Shown here in pieces: positions 39,001-51,500 of a DNA stretch of 64,000 bases (positions are counted from its first letter, which is position 1; each line of letters starts with the position of its first letter). The notes below the pieces were generated by a model, which was not told the DNA's origin, did not search any database, and saw only the letters and a list, made by a program, of their open reading frames with translations. The stretch spans positions 39,452,701 through 39,516,700 of the forward strand of contig NC_074717.1 of the NCBI RefSeq assembly GCF_947242115.1, in the 5' to 3' direction. The DNA comes from Biomphalaria glabrata (taxonomy: Eukaryota > Mollusca > Gastropoda > Planorbidae). A program made the translations under genes and the position numbers.

Positions 39001-42000
39001 GATTTTGCTTAGCACTAGTGAATGGTCTGAGTTGCAGTCCGCACTATGGTATGAACGGGTGTGGATGACACTTTTCAGATCCATCCTTCGGGTGATGCAG
39101 AGGTCAAGCTGGCGCCACCTTTTTGAGCGTGGGTGCTGCCAAGAGACTTTATGGCGTTCCTTGCCAGAGAAGAATGTGTTTGTTACACACAGTTCATGAG
39201 AGCTACAGAACTCGAGTAGCCTTTGGCCATTGTCATTTATTTTGCCAACACCATGAGCTAAATCCCAGCAATAATAAAAAACAAACATTTAACTATATAA
39301 GTGTCAGCTATTTAGTCTTACCAGTTTCAACTATCCTGACAGTTTTATTGCCAACACAGACTTGCCCAATCTTCAGCCTCTCAGAATCATACAAATATTC
39401 TGGGTCTCTCTCAATATATACAGTGTCTGGATTAACTTTGCCGGAGACAACAGATTCTCCCAGACCAAAGTTTGCATTGATGACTAGATGACTAATACTT
39501 TGTGTAATTGGGTCAGCAGTGAACAAAACTCCTAGAACAGAATACATTTTTGAAATGATACAAAAATGAAAAAATTACATTTTAAAAAACGCTGTACTTT
39601 TAAAAAATATTTCTGACACAGACAAAACTTAACCCCCAGGGTCTATTTCCATTGTTAATGTCTTCTGCATAGGCTTCCTTTCAGTTGCATATGTGTGCTC
39701 TGTGATCTTAGTTCTCTAGCTGTCTCTTTCAGAAGCTATTTGCTGCCAGCTGTTAATGCAGAGATTGTCTTATCACAACAAACAACTCTAACCCATGATT
39801 TTAATATTGTTTCAAAGAAAAGCAATGTTAACTACACCACTTTTCTGGTTTTTTTTTTGTCAGATAAAAGCAGCATGACTCAGTCTGCTACACATAACAT
39901 GATTTAAGTAGAAATACTAGCTTAGGGACAATCAAAGTACTCTAGAAAATTTGAATTATAACAAATATTCTATATTGTGCAAAGAAGGTTTCCACATGAA
40001 ATTTTGTATTTTATTTTTCAAGATGACTTGACCTGTGTGGTTATTACAAATTAAAATAGCAACCCATCTCTAAAATGTATGTTTAATTTTGGTATAACAA
40101 ATTTAAACAAGAATTTAGACAAAATGACAAAAAGGAATTTTAATATTTGCATTGTGACAATGCAGATTTTCAACCCCAGAGATACAGATATTGTGCTGTA
40201 CTTCAGGTGGCTACACTACTTGCCACATCTGAAATACAAAGCTTTTGTCTGACAATCATCATTGTCTTTTTTCTTTTTGTAGAGTTTTAGGATTGTCTCT
40301 TTCAGAAGCCAGTTGCTGTCAATTGTAGAATAGTAGTAAAACAGTAATAGTAAAATGGTGTCTGAACTGATCTTTCAAGAGCTACTGGGGAATGACTCCT
40401 TTAAGGTATTCTTTGCCTTTGAGATTGAAACAAAAGCACAAACAAAAAGCAACGTATATGGACTCAGAGGTTGTCTTTCTCTAGAAATGAGCATGAATAT
40501 GTCTCAACCATCATTATCAAACTCCACATAAGTAAAATACTCACTTCCAAAAGCCTTGGAAAAAAACTCTATGGTTGTGAACAATGCACTTGTCAACAAC
40601 ATGCAAAAAGCATGTGACTTCCTAAAGTTGTTGAAATAGAATTCAGAAAGTCTGGGACAGTTAAAATGAAAATGATATATGTCTTCCTTTTCCTCTTCAC
40701 AGCAGGGTTGAAGTTAGGCCTGAACCATGCTAAATATGAACCAACTAACAATGGCCCAATTTGCACTCTGGGATTATAACTTGTAATGTTGATCAAAAAG
40801 AATTGCCCCAAAAAATAATAAAAGTTCTTAGTCCCTTAGTAATATAAAAGAAATGATAGATGAATGAAGTCTAAGCAAACCTGCAGCATCAGCTGGAACC
40901 ATCTTCTGTATAACCACACCTACAAGTACATTAATAGGCTGGCCATGCTGTCTGCGATATTCAACAGCTTGAATTGTGAAGGCAGAGCTCCAGCATTTCT
41001 TTACAGCATCTAGAATCTAATAAAAGTGGACTATTTAGAACTTGACCTCAATACCTTTGACTCACAATTATGTCAACATAAAAAAACACTTAATAGAAAT
41101 TGAAACAAAATGAAATGTAAATAATGAAGTTTACCTGACTTAATCCAACAACCCCAAGAATAGTTTCCATTTGTCCAGCTGATGATGCTTCAGCACCATC
41201 CTCACCTTGAACATAAATATTTAATATTAGAATTATTAGGTTGTATACTTTTTTCACATGCTAAAAATTAAAATTTTGAACAATTTAAGAAAGGGAATAA
41301 TATAATATTATTGGTAATTTTTTTTTTTGACAGATATGTTGGTGTAAGTTGAATTAGTCCCATTCATACATTGTGTAGAGTATTAGGTCATGGATTGAAA
41401 TTTGAAACTAACAATAGATAGCTATGATATTTTTAAAATATAAGTATTTATTAAAAAAAAATAGTATAGACTGCATCAAAAAATAATTTTGTAAATAAGC
41501 ATTATGCTAAGAGATTTTGATAATTCTATCTAAAAGACTTAAAATATATCTAAAATGAATATTGGATACTGTCGAATAATTCAAAAGAACCTGCAGCAGA
41601 AGATCTGATGGCTAAATGAATTCTTTCATAGTGGATATCAATATAGTCTTTCAAAAACTGTACTATCACTTCCTGGACTTCTGAATCAATGTCTGTAGAA
41701 TTGATAACTTGAACTGTGTGAGAACAAGCACTAGCCAGATTGGCATGGTCATTTCTGGAGATGTTAAACTTATTGTGAATTAATAACATAACAGAGTCTA
41801 AGAATGTTAGCACAATGCAAATCCTTTACAAATATTACCATATTAAGTAAATCTTAGAATTCCATTCATGTTCTATATTGATTGAATATTTGGTTATTAT
41901 TTTGTTGCTCATTTTGCATTTAAATAGAGATAATGAAAGTATTAGCTGTATATGTATACAGGGGAGCGTGGTGGCTGAGTTGTTAAGGGCTTCGCTTCCA

Positions 42001-42467
42001 AACCTGGGGTCCTGGGTTTGAATATCATTGAGAACTGCGATTTTGAATTTCGGGATTCTTAGGTTGCTACTAAGTTCATCCAACTCTAATGGGTACCTGA
42101 CTTAAGTTGGGGAAAGCAAAGGCGGTTGGTCATTGTGCTGACCAAATGAATCCCTAATCATAACCATAGGTAAAAGAAACAGATGATCTTATAGATTGCA
42201 GGGTCTGAAAGGGGTACTCAACTTTACTTTATATATATTATATATATATAGTGCTTTTTTTAAAAAAAGAAATAGGTGCCAGTACTTAGTAATGGACTGC
42301 CTTACTTTTAACCACTAATAAATTAATGATAAACGTTAAAATGCAAGAAAAGTAATCTTTTTTTTCCCACATTGAAAAAGGTGCCAGTATGCAAAAAAAG
42401 CACTGTATATATATATATTTATTGATATATATATATTATATATATATATATAAATATATACATATAT

Positions 42468-42521
<54 letters not shown>

Positions 42522-42540
42522 AAATATATACATATATTAA

Positions 42541-42597
<57 letters not shown>

Positions 42598-45500
42598 TTC
42601 TTTTAAATGGGAACAAAATCACAGAATGTACAAAATTTAAATTTGTGAAAATATTTTATTGTTCGTTAAGAAACATAATTTTGTAAACAGTAGTATAAGA
42701 TAAAAATTAAAATCTTGTCTTACATTGCTGTAGAGCAAATGTTTTGAATGGCTTCTTTGATGTCAGAATTGGTCTACACAGACAAAAAACATAATTTGTT
42801 AGAATGATTGGAAATATTTATTAATACTGTTACGTTTCTCTCTCTCCCTACTCAGGCCTTCTGTAAACACTGCTAAACACAACACAACACATCAAGAACT
42901 TGACAACAAGAGCTCAACAATAATCTGGTACTTTAATAATGAGTGATTAAGTAGATAACAGCCAATACTAGACAATTGGCATCAAACACAACAACTAAAA
43001 TGTCACTCTGTACATCACCGTACAAAACTCTACTGTCTCTCTTTCTGGACTTGTACATCAACACATGAGGACTTGACCAGGACCGACTTCATAGCTGACT
43101 AACAGTCCCGGTCTCGACGCTCTCCGGTCTTGAACTGCCGCTTTCCTACACAGTGTCACTCGTACACGCAGGCTTTCGATCACATGACCATAACATTGGT
43201 CATATTTGCGTGTAATCGTGTAATCATAGTACTGTCCCTTGTCCATGGCCCTGCTGACCTGAGTGATTCACCTGTGTGTCAGCTGAGCCTATAGTTAACA
43301 CTTTTTCGACGCCAATAGGGTTATAACACTGCCCCCTTCTCAGATTTGTCCGTCCCGAACAAAATCTATCACACGACATGGGCAGTGGAGTTGAATCGAT
43401 GCAGGAGGAGGTCTATCGGTGGGTGCGACAATGGGCTTATAGTGCCATCTCGATGGAGCCATCTGCGTTGTATACTGCGTATGTCTCTTTCTCCTTCTGC
43501 TCCAGTTGACCTTCACCTGTTTGCACTGGCGTTGTGGTTGCATCGCCATGCACTTTGGACTCAGCAAGCGTCGCCTTCTTCTGTCGTTCACTTCTGAGAG
43601 CAGCCACTTAACACATGGGGAGGGATATGTCAGGACAGGGGTCACCAAGATCGTTGGTCTAACAGGTTTCTTCATGGGGCTTTGAAGAGAAACTTGGGTG
43701 TTGGGTTTCAAGTTCACAGGAGGGGAAATTGTGGCTAACATCATCTTCAGGATTGTCCGGAGGGCAAACTAGTGGAGCAAGTTGGCAGCACTCCACTTGC
43801 GAAGGACCCTCATCTTCAGCATCAGGCTCCAGTTCACTTACTTGACCATCATCAGGGCTTCTCACTATGGTCTCGTCAGCAGGACAAACGTCTGTTGGGT
43901 GCAGACCTTGCCAATGGGTTCCTTGGAGTTGGCGTTCTCCCTGCAAAGCTCGACACACAAAGTTCTTGCCAAACATCTGGGTGCAGCCATCAGGATTCGA
44001 ATTCCTCTCATCAGCACTGACAGATTGACAGATGTCTTTAATGTCCTCAGCTACAGGCTTGAGGTAAGACACGACGTTGTCTTGTTCTATCTGGCTAATG
44101 GAGGCACTCACGTCATGGACGTCTGTAGCAAAAGCGTTGGTTGAACTATTGGTCTCGGTCTCTTCTCTTGTTTCTTCACCTGTTTCTTTCTGCGAGTCAC
44201 CATTGATCACATTCTGAAAGCCAGCCAACATCTGTTTTTGAAATGTGATCAAGAGCTCTACCACATCAGGTTCGAGTTCAAAGAGGTACGTGTTCGGATC
44301 TTCCTCTTCATCCACCAGGGCTTGCCGGAGACGTTCTTTAAGAGTTTCGTTGTTCCTTTCGTAGTACTTCAGTCCTCGCCATTTCAGCTCTTGTTTCAGT
44401 TCTTTCAGATTCAGTTCATCTAGCAGTTTTACAGAAGCCATAGGAAATCCCACTTCAAGACACCAGTGTTACGATCCTCTCTCTCCCTACTCCGGCCTTC
44501 TGTAAACACTGCTAAACACAACACAACACATCAACACATCAAGAACTTGACAACAAGAGCTCAACAATAATCTGGTACTTTAATAATGAGTGATTAAGTA
44601 GATAACAGCCAATACTAGACAATTGGCATCAAACACAACAACTAAAATGTCACTCTGTACATCACCGTACAAAACTCTACTGTCTCTCTTTCTGGACTTG
44701 TACATCAACACATGAGGACTTGACCAGGACCAACTTCATAGCCGACTAACAGTCCCGGTCTCGACGCTCTCCGGTCTTGAACTGCCGCTTTCCTACACAG
44801 TGTCACTCGTACACGCAGGCTTTTGATCACATGACCATAACATTGGTCATATTTGCGTGTAATCGTGTAATCGTAGTACTGTCCCTTGTCCATGGCCCCG
44901 CTGACCTGAGTTATTCACATGTGTGTCAGCTGAGCCTATAGTTAACCCTTTTTCGACGCCAATAGGGTTATAACAATACTTAGGGACATTACGTTCGAAT
45001 CTAAAAAAAACTTTTGGTTATTTAAAAAATTCTGTTTCAATGTTTAAATATCAAAAGTAAAAGTTCAATTAAAGAAGTCAATTTGATAAGTGCCATGTAT
45101 AAACACAATGTTTAAATAGTTACGTTTATTTTGTATATTTCTTTTAATTGTTGTACTTCTCTTGACATGCATGTTAATCAATGAATTAATCTCTGCCAAG
45201 TCACTGGTTTTCCTGGCTGACTCAGGCAACCCATGCTCTAATAGCACTAGGGAAAAAAAGGAGTATTTGTGCAGAAATTGCAGTCCATATGGGATACTGA
45301 ATGTGTCATAGTATTTTATTTGTTTTTTTTTATTTGAAGATTATGGTTTAGTTTTTCATGCATAATAGCTACTTTACTTTTTCTTATACTTACTCCAGCA
45401 CTACAATATGTAAAACAAATTTATTTTATAAAAGTTGCCTATTTGTTGAAAATAATGTTTATTTATGTATTTGAACTAACCTTCACATGGAGATCAAAGC

Positions 45501-48500
45501 ACTTCAGTGTTAGACAAAAACCTGGTGAAACTTTGGCACTGACCTAGAAAAAACATGTTTTAATAAATCAGTGTCAGAATAGCAAACATTAAAATTTATG
45601 TAGGTTTTTATGAGTAAAATCAACACACATTCATTACCTTATTTTTTTTTCTCTAAATGTTTTCATTAGTTCTAAATTTAAAGAATAACAGCCCATTCTA
45701 TTTATTTTTGTTCAACATGTTTTGTTTTTTTTTACATTGAAGAAAGTGTTCAAGGTGCTGTTTTTTTTTCACCCTTTCCTTTAAACAAATATATTTAGAT
45801 CAATGAATAATGCATGCTTTTTTATTTATTTCTATACCACATGTAATATTTTTTTATTCCAATAAAAAAAGTTATACAACTTTAATTAAAACATATTAAT
45901 TTATACATGTTCAATTTACATGATAAAAATAGATGTAGAGAAAACCTCAATAATAATAATTGGAAATAATTCCAAAGACAAAGATTTAACATAATGTAGA
46001 CAACTAAGTTTCTTGAAGAATTAATATTTGTAATCTCTAAAAATCTTTGATGGATTTCAATGAAATATAGTAATATTTAAAAAAAAGCAGCTTTTAAACT
46101 ATGTATTTTTAAAACAGAATCTATTCAATCAAATATATATTCCATAGGATAAAATTTTATAAAACAACTAACAATATAATGTATATTACTTTTAAAACTA
46201 AAATATATTAATTGACCATGCCCAGTATTTTTATCACAGTAAAGAACTGTTAAACATTAGGTTTGTCATATCTTTAAAATGGAAGTTGGTACTATTTGTT
46301 TATTTTATAAGTTAATTTCACAATAGTTGTTGCATTTCCTGAATCTCCCTTCTCTCTACACTCTTGTTTCCTTTCTTTTCTATGTATTTTCTATGTATTG
46401 CTTAAGCTGAATAATTTTACTTCATTTTTGAAAAGCAATTTTTTTAAAATTGTTATTGGACCAAATTTTCCACAAATCTATTCATTATCTGAATGCAATA
46501 TTTAATTCATTTTTAGATTACAGTATAACTCTTTTTTGAATAAAAAACAATATTTTTTCCAAGAAGTTTTGATATTGGAAGTAAAAATATTTTTCAAGTT
46601 TATTAATGTACATTCTGTTCTCTGAGCCAGAACTGGGAGAGTCCCTTCAAAAAACCTGGTGATCAATATAACAAGCTTGAAATACGATCTATTTGTAAAA
46701 CATCTATGTGAACTAATTGCCTATTTCTTACTTTGAGAAGCACTGAACTAGTTTTGTTACAAATACCTTGGATTCAATGCTTGTAAGTTGTGCTAGTTGT
46801 GCCCCTTTGCCACCAACCAAAGCAGGAGACTGACAAGCTAAAGAAGTAAATGGTAGAGCTAGCAGATGTGAATTGGTCTTGATCACTTCAGAAGAAGGTT
46901 CCTCAATAAGATCATATACTAAAGGAATGTTTTCTATGCATGGACCTTCTGGATTTCTAAGGGAAGTAAAAACAATGACATATGAACTAGAATTGCAGCA
47001 ACAAAGACTTTTATTAGTATAATCAGAAATCCATGCATGAAAGAAATATTTCATCATTTTATTCTTAAATTTTGAATAACTTTTGAACACAATTTAGCCC
47101 TTTTGTATGACTATGACAAAACATTTCCATAAAACTTGATTAAGCAGAAAAATGTTTGTTTGTAAGCTTATTCCATCTTTGATGGGAATGGCAATCTCTG
47201 GTTAATCAATTAGAAAAATTACCAGGTCTACAGCTATGCAAAATAATTGAATAGGATAGCTTTTTTCTTTTTCTTTCCACATGAATGTCTGTCTGTGGCA
47301 TTTTAAGTCTCATGAGACGTATTTCTCCCTTTGCAACTTCTTGTGTGATTAAAGAGGCCAATTCTGGGCATGTGTAATGAATGTTAAAATATGTTTAAAG
47401 ACTTAAGTCACAGTTCATTTAAGTTTGCTAATATTATAACTTCAAAATGTATTACCTGTAAAAATATTCACTGATTCCCCTTCCTTTAAAAGAATTGACT
47501 TCAAATGTTGTAAATGCTTCAAAGACTTTACCTCCCCTGTCATTCTGTAAGTACCAAACACAAGTTGTGTCCCTTGTCGCCCTCACATTAAAAGTTTGTC
47601 CATCTGTAAAAAGTTATAAATCCTGGTTGTTATTGCAAGCAAATATTTTTCAATAATTTAGTAGTTATGATATACAAACTGGAGATAAAAACTTAAAAAA
47701 ATAAACTTGATACAAATATTTTAAAATAATTTCCAGAAGATTACACACCCATGCATATGACATATGTGACAAAGTGGAAGTTAATTTTACATGTAAGATT
47801 AATTGTTTTGTTTTATTAGAACTAGTATATATTTTAGAACTTATAACTACACTTCCAAGTTTCAAAGATTTCTTCAAAAGCTCTTTAGAATATGTATGTC
47901 ATAAAGGTCAACTAATATGTATGTCATAAAGGTCAACTAAAGAAGTATTGCACTGAAGGAAAAAAAAGATTGGCTGAAGTCATTACACATCTTAGTGCAG
48001 GTAGTATATACCCAAGAGGAATATACTTTTGTGATAACTGACAGAAATACCAAGATGCAAAGTCTTACCTGCTTTAAAGCCAAAGGTCCATGTCTTAGGT
48101 GGCTCCTTTGTGTCTTCTCCAACTTCCCAAATGTTTAACATAATATCTGTCACAGACACAATGTCACCAGTTGCATAGGAAACATAGCCAATTTTAACAC
48201 TGCAAAGAAAAGGGAGGACAATATAAATGAAGTTTTTTTTAAAAACTGCATTTAAAAAAACTTTATTTATACCAAATAACACAGGAAACAGAAACAGCCT
48301 TCATTCATTCTTTATTTTTACTCTCTATTATTCAGTTAACTCCCAGGTCTATATTTAGGGCAGATGTTCATTGTTTCTTGAAGATAAAAAATGTATTGAA
48401 GTAGGTCAGGGCACTCCCTGGGCTTAATTGCCACTGAGAAGGATGGATGTTCATTATTTCTATTGTTGATAATAGTATATTCAATAGTAAATCTAAATAC

Positions 48501-51500
48501 AAAACATTTTTATTATAGTAATTTCTATAGTAGAACTGCCTTTTTGTATGTAGATTTTGATAAAAAACATTATTGAGATTAATTTCTGGTGTTGTGGTGG
48601 AAATGAAGTTTCAAAATAATGAACTGACGTAGAGTTTGTTATAGTATGAACTATGACTAATAAAAAAAAAAGCTTTCTACTGAAAAATAAGTTTGGTTGC
48701 TAGAAAATACCATTCTGCAGAGACATAAATTACTTACTGTGACATCAGGTTTGGCTGTGAGAAAATGCCAACCTGTATTGACATTCCTGTCTGAAATGTA
48801 TAGAAATTAATTGGGTAATTACATAATAAAAATGTAAGCAAGGTTGCAACATAACAGTGGCCAACATTTCATCCTTTACTTACATCTAAATAAATATAAT
48901 GAATGATATATCTGTGGAAACAGCGCCAGTCACGAAGTCCTACAAAAAAGAAAACAATTCATTAACATGTCTGCATTTTTTAAAATTTTGTTAGAATAAT
49001 TTGTATGACAAAAATCACAAGAAATTTAATTTATATTTAAGCTATTCAGATCATTTTAAACAAGACATATTAAGTTGATTACATTTTATGCAGCCTTACA
49101 AAACTGAAGAAAAGTTCGGAAGATGAATTGACTGAATTGGCGACTTCTGTATATAAACTTAATTAATGTTGCCACAATTTTAAAAAATGAATGTACCAAA
49201 GCTGTGGTCTCGAACACTTTGTAAAGTAAGTTGTCTTTCTTGTCCTTCAATATTAATTCTTCCTCTTAACTCACCCCATTGGTCATAGTGAGTCTGATGA
49301 TTGCTGTGGGTAAAAAAAAAAGTATGACTCCCTGGCTAGCTCAGAAATTTTTTCTTGTTTTAAATTATAAGGTCTATGTTACTATTTCTTATTATTCTTA
49401 CAGTTTTAGTCTTTCAAGGAAATCTTTGTTCCAAGTCTCCCGAGCTACACTGTCTCCAAGTAGTGACACTGCCATATCAGTATCTGTGTTGAAAGGCTGA
49501 GAAAAAGCATTCCACCTATTACAAAACAGATGGAGAGTAATTTTTTTTTATGCAAAGAAAATTATAAAACAACTTGAAACTTTACTTTTTTACATGGCAG
49601 GGGAACTTCACTGTCCTTAGAGACATATAACTTATATGACAAGTTCACTGTCCTTATAGAATTATTTCAATGTCTTTGTAAGGAAACTACTATATAAGAC
49701 ATTTAAAATTTTTTAAAGAGGCTTTGAAAAAACAGTGTTAAAATAGAACCAAGCTTTTGGTAACAGCTTTAACACTTTATTAGCAGGAAAGTAAGAACAG
49801 TGAAGTCATGTAATAATGAGCAGAAATGTTATTAAAAAAAAAACAAAAAACTGTAAAGTCCATCACTATGATAAACATATTAGTGCCAGAATAGTCTCAT
49901 AGCAATTAAATAATTAACAAACCTAATCTGAAACTTAACTACTTAACTTACAAACTTAATCTGAAGTTTCAGATTCATTTTTCAGTATTAACATTTCTTT
50001 AATTGAAATGAATAATGATACTATTTCAAGAAGGAAGGAAGGGCATACATACAATCATACAACAATCATACAAACTTACGTTAAAGAAAAACTAGTTTCC
50101 AGGAACTCCTCAGGTTTATCTGTGATCTCATTGCATAGTCCCTTCCTGCATAAGAAGAAAACATGCATACACATTAAGTACAACATAAAAGAGTGATAGG
50201 AATCTCAGAGAGGTAATTCAACCTACAACACTACAACAACATAACTGGGATTAAAAATATACATTCAAAGAACAATTTATAATTTAAATGGCTATTTATT
50301 ATTATTTTTTTTTATTCATTTTGGTCAGAACTAATAAAATTGAGCCAGAGGAGATTGCTGAGTGTGTCTCTATTTATAGATGGATAAAGCATATTGCATA
50401 ACTCTCTGTGTTGTTTGAAATAATAATTTTTTATAATATTTTGGTTCTGATATTCAAAGATGGGAATGGAAAATGGAGCTTTATTATATTGATAATTGGG
50501 TTAACATGGCCCTAATTTTTTCTAAAATAGTTTATTTTAAAAACTTGAAATTCACATAGATCTTTTAAAACGCTGAAAGTAATAAGAAAGAGAACAAACA
50601 GGATATATAACCGATATATTAACATATCTTGAATTCCAATAAAAACCTCAATTTTCCACTGTATGTCAACTTCCACTTCTTCATTGGCTCAATAATTTCA
50701 AAGGAGAGGCCAGCTGCCCGAAAGGTTTTACCATCAGTAAAGTAAACGTCAGTATCTGGATGCCTTGGAAGTTGCAGACATCCAAATCTGGGAAGCTCTA
50801 GAAAAAGCCAGACTTCTGCAATACGATCTCGTCTGCGAGCTATACGACAAACTAGCTTGACTCCATCTTTGTTGGTAGCACCAAAATAGCAAGTATCTAT
50901 TGCCTGTAAAAGAAACGCGTTTTTTTTAACTATATTTTTATTTTAGAATGAACAATTATTGTGTTTGATTTAGATAGAATTCTAGATTCATTTATAACAA
51001 TTGTAAAGTTACCGTAATGTAGGCCTATTATAAAATTAATAAAAATGTCTCATAGAAGACAACTCTACTTGCTCCATTATAACTACACCAAGTTGTAGCG
51101 ACGTGGGCGACTTCTGTCCATAATGGTCAGAAGTGAACAGTAGAAAAACTCTGGCAGACACTTTCAGCACTACTCGTTGACTAGGGAACATAAAATAGCT
51201 CAAGACGAACATTACTGTGTCTAGTGACTGCAGTCACTCAATGAACTTCTCTGTTATAGCCCTATATGTTGAGTTTGTTCTCTTTTTGAGAAAAAAAATG
51301 AAGAATCATTTGAAAATCTGAAACAGTTTGTCATCGTTGATAAAATTATATCAACAGCTGGGAAAAACCTGTTTGCTTTTCTACAACTTTTTACTACAAG
51401 AAAGAAAATTGAGAAATGTGGAGACCGTCATGGAGCTGTGTAAGACTTATGTTGCGTCACATCCGGGCGAAATATTACAAAAGGATGAAGACGGTCAAGA

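Larger units (their letters stand above)
35369..46956 (-). other. Exons 11-20: ATP-grasp (PPDK N-terminal-type) domain
   Basis: Residues about 408-793. Readable family landmarks are LVGGKGAQLAQL (453-464, glycine-rich ATP loop), VSPGFCLTLKCF, the phosphate-contacting LAIRSSAAGEDG (555-566), GVLFTADPIT (632-641), NFGLGESVVSGKVNPD (652-667), DVEWAVANNVIFLLQ and CRPIT (759-763) closing the domain. All are in the order found in pyruvate phosphate dikinase, PEP synthase and Rph. Intron 12 carries the LTR element (42828-44975) and intron 17 the long LINE. Confidence 0.92.

Noticed and set aside
36616-39288. 890-residue frame as a host gene
   Set aside because: Reverse transcriptase motifs and a truncated endonuclease show it is a LINE.
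41961-42035. tRNA gene at the SINE head
   Set aside because: A and B boxes are present but no cloverleaf acceptor pairing is evident, and the head is fused to the SINE body repeated elsewhere.
43659-44453. 264-residue frame as a host SAP-domain gene
   Set aside because: It lies wholly between two matching LTRs with a target duplication, so it belongs to the retroelement.
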